DNA from: Geobacillus genomosp. 3
GTDB taxonomy: Bacteria > Bacillota > Bacilli > Bacillales > Anoxybacillaceae
Direction of reading: 5' to 3'
Length of the DNA stretch: 64,000 nucleotides
Assembly: GCF_000445995.2 (NCBI RefSeq)
Contig: NC_022080.4
Coordinates: 1,984,001-2,048,000, forward strand
Made by a program: the position numbers and the translations under genes. The notes below the pieces were generated by a model. The model had not been told where the DNA came from and ran no database searches. It was given only the letters and a program-made list of their open reading frames with translations. Of the stretch, positions 1-8,434 are shown piece after piece (position 1 is the stretch's first letter; the number at the start of each line of letters is the position of its first letter).

Positions 1-63
1 AATGTACCAACAAATCTGTTCTCTTGCATCAAGAAGCACAAAAGGTGTTTTCTTTACGCAGAC

Positions 64-97
64 GAGCTAGTCCAAACAAGGACTAGCTCCTTTGTTT
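64..97 (+). terminator. Rho-independent terminator, 10-bp stem
   Basis: A perfect inverted repeat, GAGCTAGTCC with GGACTAGCTC around a six-base loop, is followed by CTTTGTTT on the plus strand. It probably ends a plus-strand gene lying left of the window and may also stop the minus-strand dehydrogenase that ends at 162. Seen directly; which transcript it serves is inferred. Confidence 0.6.
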
Positions 98-161
98 CGC
101 ATGACGCTCCAAGTTGAGAATACGAGAATGGCTTCCCTTTCCCGCCGCGCAAACATTGCCA

Positions 162-1145
162 TCATCCGAACTGCAGCACCACTTTTCCAGGCTGACCCGA
201 CGCTGCCGCTTCATATGCCTTTTCATATTCGGCAATCGGGAACGTTTTCGCAATGATCTGCTCAACTGGAAACGGCATCATCCGTAAATAGTGGATGGCT
301 TTCATATAATCGCCCGGAAACTGATAAATAATGGAGCCATGAATGATCAGCTCATGGCGGACGATGCGAACAACTGGAAACGTCGCCTCATTCACTAAAC
401 CAAGCAAAACGACATGTCCGCCCGGCCGGGCAAGTTCCACCGCCTGTTTAGCCGCGCTCGCAGCCCCGGCGGCCTCAATCACCACATCATACTTCTCCTC
501 GGGAAGCGTATCATATGTAAACGTCCGCACATCAACGATCGTCTTAACCGTCTCAAGCTTAAGCGGATTCACGTCAATTGCCGTCACATCAGCCCCCAAA
601 TAGCGGGCCAAAACAGCAGCCATCATCCCCTCATTGCCGCAGCCGACCACAGCGACTTTCGTTCCTTTGTCAATCCCGACTTTCCCAAGCGCATGAACCA
701 CGACAGCAAACGGCTCAACAAGCACAGCCCTTTCATCGGCCAAGTCATCAGGAACCGGAAGCACATAGCGCGAAGAAATCACAAACTCCGACGAAAACAC
801 CCCGTCCATATTCACGCCAAGCGATCGTTTCTTTTCACATATATTTGTTTGCCCTTTTCGGCAAAACTCGCACTCTCCACAATACGTATTCGGCAGCACA
901 ACGACCCGCGTCCCGACATCATACCGCGCCCGCTCCCCCTTCTCAACCACCACCCCAACCAACTCATGTCCTGCCCGCACCGGGTAGTCCGCATGCGGAA
1001 GCTTTCCTTTCCAGACACTAATATCCGATCCACAAATCCCGCCATACGTCGGCCGCACCTTCACCTCCTCTCCGACAGGATGGCCCGCCTCTCCAACATA
1101 CCGCCACTGCAGCTTATGCGGATTCGTCACATAAAGAGCAAACAT
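162..1145 (-). CDS. Zinc-dependent alcohol dehydrogenase, MDR family
   Basis: Medium-chain dehydrogenase/reductase of 327 residues, probably cytosolic, oxidising an alcohol or polyol with NAD(P). The catalytic zinc ligands are visible as Cys38 and His60-Glu61 (GHE), and the structural zinc site as Cys89, Cys92, Cys95 and Cys103. The Rossmann loop GCGNEG lies near residue 168. It is slightly shorter than the usual 340-350 residues of sorbitol or threonine dehydrogenases, and no substrate can be assigned. The ribosome site before the ATG is weak (GGTGG). It stands alone, with a hairpin terminator about 65 bp beyond its stop. Confidence 0.85.
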   Translation of the reverse strand: MFALYVTNPHKLQWRYVGEAGHPVGEEVKVRPTYGGICGSDISVWKGKLPHADYPVRAGHELVGVVVEKGERARYDVGTRVVVLPNTYCGECEFCRKGQTNICEKKRSLGVNMDGVFSSEFVISSRYVLPVPDDLADERAVLVEPFAVVVHALGKVGIDKGTKVAVVGCGNEGMMAAVLARYLGADVTAIDVNPLKLETVKTIVDVRTFTYDTLPEEKYDVVIEAAGAASAAKQAVELARPGGHVVLLGLVNEATFPVVRIVRHELIIHGSIIYQFPGDYMKAIHYLRMMPFPVEQIIAKTFPIAEYEKAYEAAASGQPGKVVLQFG

Positions 1146-1326
1146 ATCGCCACCACCAATACCGAAACGTTTTTTTCTTCCTAATGATACGCCTACTTCC
1201 TTTCCTCATGCAAGACAAATTCCCCATATTTCGTCACAGCCGCCCCCTGCCTTCGTGAAACATAGAAAACCCGGAAAGACGGCAACAGCCCATCCTTCCG
1301 GGTGCACGATATTACGAATCTGCTGT

Positions 1327-1438
1327 CACTCGCATCCTCTAAACGAGGCCCATTTCTATCAAGGGAAACAACAGCCGAAATTGATGGTGCACTCAAAACC
1401 TGTTTCAATCCTCATAAACGAGGCCCGTTTCTATCAAG
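1327..1438 (-). CRISPR. Minimal CRISPR remnant: two repeats, one spacer
   Basis: Two 37-bp units at 1402-1438 and 1327-1363 are separated by a 38-bp unique stretch (1364-1401). Read on the minus strand the right-hand unit ends in GGATTGAAAC, the classic 3' end (crRNA handle) of type I-B/III repeats, and carries an internal AAACG/CGTTT-type dyad. The left-hand unit matches over its first ~30 bases but has lost the ATTGAAAC end, as expected for the leader-distal terminal repeat. No cas gene is in the window. With only two repeats this remains a probable call. Confidence 0.6.
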
Positions 1439-1540
1439 AGCATCTTTCTTTTGCCATTGATTTTCTAAGGCGGCAAGGGGCTGTTTTGCCCCCCCCTTGC
1501 ACCCCTGAAAAATAAAATATGGTTATGTCAACTTAGGCGA
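1439..1540 (-). promoter_or_regulatory. Possible leader of the CRISPR remnant
   Basis: Upstream of the intact repeat in minus orientation lie a TTGACA (plus-strand TGTCAA at 1527-1532), an A/T-rich stretch, and a strong GC hairpin (GCAAGGGG with CCCCTTGC, about 1474-1500). Position and composition suit a CRISPR leader, but leaders cannot be recognised by sequence alone and the hairpin could be an unrelated terminator. Confidence 0.3.
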
Positions 1541-1664
1541 TTGAGTGAAATCGTCAACCGTCCAATCGTTGGATCAATCAACAACTTATTTCGCCTAACG
1601 AAAGAAAAACCGCCTTGCACACCTCCCGCATTTCGGCGGCCGTTTTGGGGTGTGCCGCTCCCGT

Positions 1665-2513
1665 TCACCGTTTCCCGAGCACCCGCTCGAGCCCCGCCGC
1701 CACGCCGTCCTCTTCGTGGGAGCGCGTGACGATGTCAGCCTTCGCTTTCAACGCTGGCTCGGCATTGTCCATCGCCACGCGATAGCCTGCAACCTCGAAC
1801 ATCGACAAATCGTTATGGCTGTCGCCAAAGGCCACTGTATCGCGCAGGTCGATGCCGTAATGGGCGGCGAGCCGCTTGAGCGCTTCGCCTTTTGTCGCCC
1901 GTTCGCTGTTCATCTCAATGTTGTGCGGATGCGACGAAGTGACCGTGACGCCAGGGAGCGCGGCGAACCGGGAGGCTGCGTCGCGCAACCGCTCGCGGTC
2001 AAGGGCAAAAATGAGCAGTTTGTATAACGTAAGTTTTGGGTCGTCCCACACCGTGCCGATGTCATCGACGTATGTCACCCGCGCCTGCTGGAACTGTTTG
2101 TTCACCAGCCATTTCACATCCGGGGCCGCATCAGCCATCCCGGAGGCGAGCGCTTCCCATTGGGCGCGGTTGTGGAGCCCGACGTACACCGCATCGCCTG
2201 TGTACGTCTCGCAGTACAAATCCGGCTGTTTGCGCACCCACTCGAGCGTCGGGCGGACCGCCGCCCGTTCGAGCGGCGCCTCGTTGATCACCGTTCCGTC
2301 CGCAAGCGTCACAATCGCTCCGTTTAAGCTGGCGATCGGACAGACGAGGCCTGCTTCACGAAGCGGGGCGAGCGCATCTTTGCGCGCCCGCCCGGTGATG
2401 ACGACGACGATGTGGCCTTGCGCCTGCGCCGCGGCGATGGCCGCCCGGTTGCGTTCACTGATGCTTCCCTCTCCATTTAATAGCGTTCCGTCCATATCGA
2501 GCGCAATTAACAT
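1665..2513 (-). CDS. Cof-type HAD-superfamily phosphatase
   Basis: HAD hydrolase of 282 residues, family IIB (Cof-like), cytosolic. The nucleophile motif DMDGTLL is at residues 6-12 and the C-terminal metal motif GDSHNDLSMF near residue 230. The insert between them is the C2 cap domain that selects the sugar phosphate or cofactor substrate, so the substrate cannot be named. The start is the ATG at 2513, seven bases after an AAGAGG; upstream in-frame ATGs lack usable spacing. Divergent from the EamA gene. Confidence 0.85.
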   Translation of the reverse strand: MLIALDMDGTLLNGEGSISERNRAAIAAAQAQGHIVVVITGRARKDALAPLREAGLVCPIASLNGAIVTLADGTVINEAPLERAAVRPTLEWVRKQPDLYCETYTGDAVYVGLHNRAQWEALASGMADAAPDVKWLVNKQFQQARVTYVDDIGTVWDDPKLTLYKLLIFALDRERLRDAASRFAALPGVTVTSSHPHNIEMNSERATKGEALKRLAAHYGIDLRDTVAFGDSHNDLSMFEVAGYRVAMDNAEPALKAKADIVTRSHEEDGVAAGLERVLGKR

Positions 2514-2618
2514 GTTCATCCCTCTTTCCATCTGCATGTACTCCAAGCCGTTCTGTCGGTCGCTTCCTCATTATAACAAAACCGTGGCAAAAAGGTGAAA
2601 TGTTCCCTTTTTCCATAG

Positions 2619-2624
2619 TATAAT
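2619..2624 (+). promoter_or_regulatory. -10 box of the EamA gene promoter
   Basis: A perfect TATAAT lies 38 bp before the EamA start codon. No good -35 hexamer stands 17 bp upstream, so this is a partial promoter call. Confidence 0.4.
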
Positions 2625-2662
2625 AGATGAGAAATATTCTCATTGAAAGCGAAGGGATGCCT

Positions 2663-3076
2663 ATGTGGATCGTGTATGCCGTTTTGGCGGCGGTGTTCGC
2701 GGCGCTGACATCGGTGCTGGCGAAAATCGGCATTGAAAACGTCAATTCCCACCTTGCGACCGCCATTCGCACCGTTGTCGTGCTTGCACTCGCGTGGATG
2801 ATCGTCTGGATGACGGGGGCCCACCATGGCCTGAAAGCCATTTCAGCGAAAAGCTGGTGGTTTTTATGCTTGTCCGGAGCGGCGACCGGGCTGTCGTGGC
2901 TTTGCTTTTACCGGGCGATCCAGCTTGGCGATGTCTCGCGCGTCTCGGCCATTGACAAATCGAGCTTAGTGCTGACGATTTTGTTCGCCGCGATGTTTCT
3001 TGGCGAGCCGCTCTCGGCAAAAGTGGTGATCGGGGTGCTGCTCATTACGGCGGGGACGTTGATCATGATGTTTTAG
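2663..3076 (+). CDS. Single-domain EamA/DMT-family transporter
   Basis: Membrane protein of 137 residues with about five hydrophobic helices, matching one half of a ten-helix EamA (drug/metabolite) transporter, so it likely works as a dimer. The signatures YRAIQLGDVSRVSAIDKSS and FLGEPLSAK are typical of the second half of an EamA repeat. The substrate is unknown. The start at 2663 follows GAAGGG by six bases; an ATG six bases earlier overlaps that ribosome site. A hairpin terminator follows the stop directly, so it is probably transcribed alone. Confidence 0.8.
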   Translation: MWIVYAVLAAVFAALTSVLAKIGIENVNSHLATAIRTVVVLALAWMIVWMTGAHHGLKAISAKSWWFLCLSGAATGLSWLCFYRAIQLGDVSRVSAIDKSSLVLTILFAAMFLGEPLSAKVVIGVLLITAGTLIMMF

Positions 3077-3109
3077 ACAGCCGTCCTCGCAGGCGGCTGG
3101 CCCGTTTTT
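3077..3109 (+). terminator. Terminator after the EamA gene
   Basis: An imperfect stem (AGCCG.CCT with AGG.CGGCT) beginning at the stop codon is followed by CCCGTTTTT. Confidence 0.65.
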
Positions 3110-3333
3110 CCAAAGCCCGCATCGCGTGCCAATTCGGAATTTTGCCATGAATCATCTAGACAAGGCAAACAAAAAGATGGTATGATGGGATTCATATGAA
3201 CCAAAAGCCCGCCCTGCCTCTCACCGGCTGGGATAAAAGCAGCTTTTGGCCAGAAAGAATTCTTCGTGATGATCGAGAGCGGGTGACAAGCTTCGCCGCT
3301 GCTTGTCAAACGGAGAGTGGAAGGAGATATGGA

Positions 3334-4452
3334 ATGAACGATTTTCACCCGTTCGGTTGGTATGCGGCGAAAATTTCCCCGCACTTGCCCAAAAAAGCGT
3401 TTCAGCCTGTGAAGTCCCGTCTGTTTGGAGGTTTGGCTTATCTCTTAGTGGTCATTGGCGGCATCCTCGCTGTGTCCCTTTTCGACTTTCATCCCGTATG
3501 GAACGTCCTCATCTCTGTCGTGCTTGGTTTCAGTTTTGCGGCGTTAGGATTTTTAGGGCACGAAATGTTGCACGGCACGGTCGTCAAAACGCCTTGGCTG
3601 CGCGATCTTCTTGGAGCGATCGCCTTTTGGCCGCTTTGCACCGGGCCGAAGCTATGGCGAAAATGGCATAACGCCACCCACCATGTGCACACCCAGCATG
3701 AAGAAAAAGACCCGGATGCATGGCCAAGCATGGAACGGCTGGCAAAAAGCCGCCTGCTTCGCTGGGTATACCGCATCCCGTTTCCGATTCGCGCGTTTTT
3801 CGCCTTTAGCTCCTTATCTGTAATGTTTACGCTTCATTCGATCCGGATGCTGTTTTACTTTTTCCAAGATTTTCACCGGAAAAACCGCGCCGTTGTCCTG
3901 TTTCAATTTTTCTTGCCATGGGCGACATGGCTTGGACTGTTATGGCTGGTCGGCTGGGAAAAGTGGGTATTTGCCTTTTTGCTTCCGCTGCTTGTCGCCA
4001 ACACGATCGTCATGAGCTATATCGCAACGAACCATCGACTCAATCCGTTAGTGCCGGTGAACGATCCGTTGGCGAACAGCTTGTCCGTCACGGTGCCGAA
4101 GTGGCTCGATGTTCTCCACTTCAACTTTTCATACCATACCGAGCACCATCTTTTCCCGGCAATGAGTTCGAAATACTATCCGCTCGTCAAAACACACATT
4201 AAACGAATGTGGCCGGACCGCTACCACGAAATGCCGATGGGGAAAGCGTTGGCCGCGCTGTGGAAAACACCGCGCGTCTACTACGAACACGACGGGCTCA
4301 TCGAACCGAAGCAAGGCCATGTGTACGGCACGCTCGGCAACGGGCTCGACCCTGACCGGATCACGCCTCGCGGACTCGAAGCAGAAACACCGCCGCGCGC
4401 TGCCAAAAAACACGGAAAAGCAAAGAAAGCGGCGGGAGAAGGAAATGGGTAG
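3334..4452 (+). CDS. Membrane fatty acid desaturase
   Basis: Integral membrane di-iron acyl-lipid desaturase of 372 residues. The three histidine boxes are clear: HEMLH at 76-80, HNATHH at 112-117 and HTEHH at 268-272, with hydrophobic helices between them. It should introduce a double bond into membrane acyl chains. The start at 3334 follows AAGGAG by seven bases; an upstream in-frame ATG at 3196 would add 46 non-family residues without a ribosome site. The C-terminal ~35 residues are rich in Lys/Arg/Ala and look disordered. It is monocistronic, followed by a bidirectional terminator. Confidence 0.88.
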   Translation: MNDFHPFGWYAAKISPHLPKKAFQPVKSRLFGGLAYLLVVIGGILAVSLFDFHPVWNVLISVVLGFSFAALGFLGHEMLHGTVVKTPWLRDLLGAIAFWPLCTGPKLWRKWHNATHHVHTQHEEKDPDAWPSMERLAKSRLLRWVYRIPFPIRAFFAFSSLSVMFTLHSIRMLFYFFQDFHRKNRAVVLFQFFLPWATWLGLLWLVGWEKWVFAFLLPLLVANTIVMSYIATNHRLNPLVPVNDPLANSLSVTVPKWLDVLHFNFSYHTEHHLFPAMSSKYYPLVKTHIKRMWPDRYHEMPMGKALAALWKTPRVYYEHDGLIEPKQGHVYGTLGNGLDPDRITPRGLEAETPPRAAKKHGKAKKAAGEGNG

Positions 4453-4544
4453 AAAGAAGCAGCGTTTCAACCATGAGCCTGCCCTTCCAACGAAGCGGCG
4501 GAGAAACGCCCGCAACCTTGTGTTCCCGTATCCGACCTCACAAC

Positions 4545-4577
4545 CAAAAGGTGCCCCTCACGCGGGACACCTTTTTC
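4545..4577. terminator. Bidirectional terminator between convergent genes
   Basis: AAAGGTGCCCC pairs with GGGACACCTTT across a short loop. CTTTTTCC follows on the plus strand and TTTTGGTTG on the minus strand, so it can end both the desaturase and the convergent DUF302 transcript. Confidence 0.7.
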
Positions 4578-4581
4578 CTTT

Positions 4582-4968
4582 TCACTGACGGCATTGGTCA
4601 ATGCAAGCGGCCAGCCGCTTCTCAATGTCGGCCGCCAACTCTTTAAGCGCCGGATCGTTCACCATGCCAACGAGCATCGTCGGTTTCGGCATGCCGATTT
4701 TCGTTGTGCCGTTCTCTTGATAGACGACGATTTTACAAGGCAAAAAGTAGCCGACCAACACGTTTTCATTTAACACCCGCGCCGCTTCTTGCGGGTTGCA
4801 CACTTCTAAAATGACCATCGGCGTGGAAAACTCAAGCCCCTTTTCTTGGAGCTTCTCGGTGACGCTAAACCGCCAGAGCACGCCAAAGCCTTCTTGTTTC
4901 AAGCTTTCTTCCAAACGCTCGATCGTTTCGTTCAGATCCGTTGCCACGTCAACCGTGTAATGAAACAT
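4582..4968 (-). CDS. DUF302 family protein
   Basis: Small soluble protein of 128 residues of the DUF302 family. The family signature is the segment reading EVCNPQEAARVL followed by GYFLPCKIVVYQ, with the conserved Cys in LPCK. DUF302 proteins often sit near sulfur, copper or redox genes, and this one lies just downstream of a large persulfide-detoxification region, but a terminator at 5039 separates it. The start is preceded by GAAGGGAA. No enzymatic function is established for the family. Confidence 0.75.
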   Translation of the reverse strand: MFHYTVDVATDLNETIERLEESLKQEGFGVLWRFSVTEKLQEKGLEFSTPMVILEVCNPQEAARVLNENVLVGYFLPCKIVVYQENGTTKIGMPKPTMLVGMVNDPALKELAADIEKRLAACIDQCRQ

Positions 4969-5038
4969 TGTCCATTCTTCCCTTCATGGATATTTTTTCA
5001 TTGTTTATCATGCCCAAATGGATTTGCAGAAAACAAAA

Positions 5039-5062
5039 GGCGAAACATAATCCAGTTTCGCC
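5039..5062 (-). terminator. Terminator of the sulfur operon
   Basis: GGCGAAAC and GTTTCGCC form a perfect 8-bp stem; on the minus strand it is followed by TTTTGTTTT. It closes the transcript that ends with the TSUP gene. Confidence 0.75.
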
Positions 5063-5110
5063 TTCACACCTGTCATGTTCCGTCGCCCCATCGTCTTTCA
5101 ATCGCTCCGC

Positions 5111-5893
5111 TCATAAAATGTCCGCCCAAATTTTCACCGCCGTCGCCAAAATCAACACGGCAAGAATGACTTGCAGCACCTTCGTGTTCATCTTTTGCCC
5201 TGCTTTCGCCCCTAATGGGGAGGCAAGCAAGCTCGCGACGACCATAATGAGCGCCGGGATGTAATCGACTTGGCCGGTGGCGATTTTCCCGAACGTAGAG
5301 CCGATGGAGGAAATGAACGTAACGGCCAAAGACGTGGCGATCGTCATGCGCGTTGGGATTTTCAAGACAACGAGCATGACCGGCACAAGCAAGAACGCCC
5401 CCGCCGCCCCGACGATGCCGGACCCGACGCCGATGAGGAACGCTAACGCGGCGGCCAGCCATTTGTTGAACACCACTTGGTCAAGCGGAATGTCATCGAT
5501 CCCTTTTTTCGGCACAAACATCATGATCGCCGCCAATGCCGCCAAGATGCCGTAAACAACGTTAATCGTTCCTTCGCTCATCAGCTTCGAGCCATAGCCG
5601 CCGACAAAACTGCCGACAAGAATGCTTATCCCCATATACAAAATGAGCGATTTGTTCAAATAGCCGCTTTTTCGATACGCCCACACGCCGCCGATCGTGG
5701 CGAAAAACACTTGCACGGCGCTGATCCCGGACACTTCATGGGCGCTGAACGCCGCCAGCCCAAACAACGGCGGAAGGTACAAAAGCATCGGGTATTTGAT
5801 AATCGATCCACCGATTCCGACCATGCCGGAAATGAATGAACCGATAAAGCCGATCAAAAAAATGACAATGAGAAACACGAGCGAACTATCCAT
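5111..5893 (-). CDS. yrkJ: TSUP (TauE/SafE-type) sulfite/sulfur-compound exporter
   Basis: Integral membrane protein of 260 residues with about eight hydrophobic helices, family TauE/SafE (TSUP). The N-terminal glycine-rich segment [10 protein letters not shown] and the internal repeat [17 protein letters not shown] mark the two half-domains. In this context it probably exports sulfite or thiosulfate made by the neighbouring persulfide dioxygenase. It is the last gene of the yrk-like operon, and a strong hairpin at 5921-5945 upstream may lower its expression relative to earlier genes. The symbol follows gene order and family resemblance to Bacillus subtilis yrkEFHIJ. Confidence 0.85.
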   Translation of the reverse strand: MDSSLVFLIVIFLIGFIGSFISGMVGIGGSIIKYPMLLYLPPLFGLAAFSAHEVSGISAVQVFFATIGGVWAYRKSGYLNKSLILYMGISILVGSFVGGYGSKLMSEGTINVVYGILAALAAIMMFVPKKGIDDIPLDQVVFNKWLAAALAFLIGVGSGIVGAAGAFLLVPVMLVVLKIPTRMTIATSLAVTFISSIGSTFGKIATGQVDYIPALIMVVASLLASPLGAKAGQKMNTKVLQVILAVLILATAVKIWADIL

Positions 5894-5920
5894 CGGCCAT
5901 CCCTCCCTTTTCGTTTCAAA

Positions 5921-5945
5921 AGGGACGGGGGCGCGCCCCGTCCCT
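5921..5945 (-). terminator. Intra-operon terminator or attenuator
   Basis: A perfect 10-bp stem (AGGGACGGGG with CCCCGTCCCT) is followed on the minus strand by TTTTGAAACG. It lies between the dioxygenase fusion and the TSUP gene and could partially terminate transcription. Confidence 0.55.
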
Positions 5946-5965
5946 TGCCAAACTGTGCTGCTTCT

Positions 5966-7102
5966 TTAGGCATGAGTGTGATGCAGGGCGCAGCGGTTCG
6001 GGCCGATCTCCAGCTCCCGTTGTGTTTCGCCATCCACCGTTTTGAGCCCGCGGTTGATAGCGACAATGTCTTCAAAGTTCGGCGGTGTTTCCGTATTGGC
6101 GCTTTGGATGACGAGATCGATGAACTCATCTTTCGGTTTGTTTTGCATCATCTCATTGCGGGCGCGGATGCGGCCTAGCGTATCGCCGACATACCCTTCC
6201 GCATTGATTTCTTCATCTAAATTGGCGTAGTGAGCCGGCAAGACGATCACCTCATCAGCCATGGCCGCGACTTTTTCGTACACGGTGTCATACAAATCCG
6301 CTGCCCATTCCGCCACCTTGCCGCCAAGGTCCGGCCGCCCGAGACCGCCGACAAAGATCGTGTCACCGGAGAACAACCATTTGCCGTTGACAAAGAAGGA
6401 GACGCTGCCTGGCGTATGCCCCGGCGTTTTCACCGCCAACACTTCCAAATGAACGTTGGCAAAGTCGATCGTGTCATGTTGCTCAAGCGGCTCAAAATCA
6501 AACACCGCTCCTTCGCTTTTCATCAAGTAGTACGCAGCCCCAGTCCGCTCAGCCAGCTCCTTGCCGCCGGACAAGTGGTCGGCATGCAAGTGCGAGTCTA
6601 CGATATGCGTGATCGTCACCCCTTCTTGTTTAGCCGCTTGTTCATACACATCGACAAATCGCAGCGGATCAACAACAAGCGCTTCGTTGCCGGAGACGAC
6701 CATATACGACAGGCAGCCTTTGCCGACGCGGATAAATTGGTAAATTTTCAATTGATCGTCTTCGTATACTTTTGTTTGATGGAGATGCTCGCTCCACGCC
6801 TGCATCCCGCCGGCGAGCGTATAAACGTTGTCAAACCCGGCTTCGGCCAGCTGCTCGGCGACAAACGCCGCCGATCCGCCCTTCGCGCACACCACGACGA
6901 TGTCTTTGTCTTTCGGAAGACGGTCGACAATCGCGTCCACCCCGTCGATCAACTCAAAATACGGCACGTTCAAATACGAGAAGTTTTCCCCTTCGATTTT
7001 CCAGTCGCGAAAATCACTTTCGTTGCGAACGTCCAAAATGAACAACGCTTCTTTGTTCAACACCTTTTCCGTCATTTGTTGCACGTTCATTTCTTTCACC
7101 AT
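5966..7102 (-). CDS. yrkH: Rhodanese-persulfide dioxygenase fusion
   Basis: Cytosolic 378-residue fusion. Residues 1-110 form a rhodanese domain with active-site Cys72 in the loop CAKGGS. Residues ~118-350 form a metallo-beta-lactamase fold of the ETHE1/persulfide dioxygenase type, with iron-ligand motif HLHADH at 171-176 and PGHTPGS further on. The enzyme should oxidise a low-molecular-weight or protein persulfide to sulfite, and the rhodanese half can move sulfane sulfur. The order is rhodanese first, unlike staphylococcal CstB. The start at 7102 follows AGGGGG. The C-terminus ends near EIGPNRCA, also seen in the paralogue at 10719. Confidence 0.88.
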   Translation of the reverse strand: MVKEMNVQQMTEKVLNKEALFILDVRNESDFRDWKIEGENFSYLNVPYFELIDGVDAIVDRLPKDKDIVVVCAKGGSAAFVAEQLAEAGFDNVYTLAGGMQAWSEHLHQTKVYEDDQLKIYQFIRVGKGCLSYMVVSGNEALVVDPLRFVDVYEQAAKQEGVTITHIVDSHLHADHLSGGKELAERTGAAYYLMKSEGAVFDFEPLEQHDTIDFANVHLEVLAVKTPGHTPGSVSFFVNGKWLFSGDTIFVGGLGRPDLGGKVAEWAADLYDTVYEKVAAMADEVIVLPAHYANLDEEINAEGYVGDTLGRIRARNEMMQNKPKDEFIDLVIQSANTETPPNFEDIVAINRGLKTVDGETQRELEIGPNRCALHHTHA

Positions 7103-7152
7103 ATCAATATACCCCCTAATGTATATTTGGCTGTTTAAAAAAGGCCGCTCCA

Positions 7153-7722
7153 TTATGACTGAGCGGAATCAAGCGGCCCGTTCCATTGCGACATGCCGGG
7201 AACGACGTTGCGCACACGGTCAAATCCGTTTTCGGCCAGCTTTTGCGCGGCCAAATCGCTCCGCGTCCCCGTGCGGCACACGACGTAAATCGTTTTGTCT
7301 TTCGGAAGCTCAGTCATCCGATTGTCAAGCTCCCCAAGCGGAATCGAAACGGCGCCCGGAATATGGCCAAACGCGTACTCCGCCGGTTCGCGGACGTCCA
7401 AGACAAACGAATCAGGATCATCCAGTTTTTCTTGCAACTCTTCATTCGATACGACATGAGGAAATGTCGTTTCTTTGCGTGTTTCATTTTCCGTCGCCTT
7501 GCGGATATAATGTTTTAAAACCCCATTTTCTTCAATCGTTCCTACATATTGATGCCCTGTGCTTTCCGCCCATGCTTTAATATCGGCTTTGGATCCCTTG
7601 TCCGTCGCCTGCACTTCGAGCACTTGGCCTGGCTGCAGGTCATTGATGGCTTTTTTCGTGCGGACGATCGGCATCGGGCAGGACAATCCTTTCGCGTCTA
7701 CGGTCAGATCAACTTTGATCAT
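7153..7722 (-). CDS. yrkF: TusA-rhodanese fusion sulfurtransferase
   Basis: Cytosolic fusion of 189 residues. Residues 1-75 are a TusA domain with the sulfur-carrying Cys15 in the motif GLSCPMP. Residues ~85-185 are a rhodanese domain with active-site Cys149 in CRTGTRS. It can relay persulfide sulfur between rhodanese and TusA cysteines and on to the dioxygenase encoded next. The ATG at 7722 overlaps the stop of the upstream rhodanese by four bases (ATGA), which points to translational coupling. The ribosome site is AAGGAGGG, nine bases before the start. The architecture matches B. subtilis YrkF. Confidence 0.88.
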   Translation of the reverse strand: MIKVDLTVDAKGLSCPMPIVRTKKAINDLQPGQVLEVQATDKGSKADIKAWAESTGHQYVGTIEENGVLKHYIRKATENETRKETTFPHVVSNEELQEKLDDPDSFVLDVREPAEYAFGHIPGAVSIPLGELDNRMTELPKDKTIYVVCRTGTRSDLAAQKLAENGFDRVRNVVPGMSQWNGPLDSAQS

Positions 7723-8042
7723 TGGCAAGTTCCCTCCTTGATGGTTGATTCGATTGGCCCTTCCCAGGCGAGCATGCCGCCTGTCATGTTGATGACGCGA
7801 TAACCGCGGCGGTCAAGAAACTCCGCGGCGCGGCCGCTCCGTCCGCCGGAACGGCAGACGAGAATATATTCTTCATTTTTGTCCAATTCATGCATACGGA
7901 ACTCAATCAAACCGAGCGGAATGTTGACCGCTCCGGGAATTTTGCCTGCGGCGACTTCATCCGGCTCGCGCACATCGATAATGTGAAGCGCCTCACCTGC
8001 ACGCAGGCGTTCTTCCACTTCTTTTGGCGTGATCGTTTTCAT
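7719..8042 (-). CDS. Single-domain rhodanese
   Basis: Soluble rhodanese of 107 residues with catalytic Cys63 in the loop CRSGGRS and the family signature DVREPDE near residue 23. It transfers sulfane sulfur to thiol acceptors. The start at 8042 lies six bases after AAGGAGG and its stop overlaps the next start. It sits in the middle of the sulfur operon, between the membrane-anchored rhodanese and the TusA fusion. Confidence 0.87.
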   Translation of the reverse strand: MKTITPKEVEERLRAGEALHIIDVREPDEVAAGKIPGAVNIPLGLIEFRMHELDKNEEYILVCRSGGRSGRAAEFLDRRGYRVINMTGGMLAWEGPIESTIKEGTCQ

Positions 8043-8054
8043 CGTCATCCTCCT

Positions 8055-8420
8055 TCACTGCCAAGCGTTCAGTCCACCTTTGACGTTCGTGACATGTTGA
8101 AATCCCATTTTCTTTAATCGTTTGCTTGCCTTTTGGCTTCGCATCCCGCTTTGGCAAATGACCACCACTTCCTTGTCTTTCGATAGCTCATGAGCACGCG
8201 TGGCCAATTCATGCAGCGGGATGTTCCGAAATCCGGGCAGATGGTAAGAACGAAACTCCATCGGGGTTCGCACATCAATATATTGCACCCCGGGTTCTCT
8301 CAACCGGCGTTTCAATTCCGCTGTTGTGATCATCCGCACCCCTTTCGGCGGGATGAAGCGGCTGGCGAGAAACCAAGCAAGCAAAACAAGTAGCATGATG
8401 TTGATGATCGTTTGCGACAT
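8055..8420 (-). CDS. Membrane-anchored rhodanese
   Basis: Protein of 121 residues with one N-terminal transmembrane helix (residues ~5-23) and a rhodanese domain carrying Cys89 in CQSGMRS. The Arg/Lys-rich stretch after the helix suggests the catalytic domain faces the cytoplasm, so it could pass sulfur near the membrane. The spacing of 12 bp to the next gene and a GAGGG ribosome site support operon membership. Confidence 0.85.
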   Translation of the reverse strand: MSQTIINIMLLVLLAWFLASRFIPPKGVRMITTAELKRRLREPGVQYIDVRTPMEFRSYHLPGFRNIPLHELATRAHELSKDKEVVVICQSGMRSQKASKRLKKMGFQHVTNVKGGLNAWQ

Positions 8421-8434
8421 ATCATTCCCTCATT

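Noticed and set aside
7109..7124. A possible CstR operator, ATACCCCCTAATGTAT, upstream of the dioxygenase gene at 5966
   Set aside because: Only one half-site is good, and its C-run is simply the complement of that gene's AGGGGG ribosome site.
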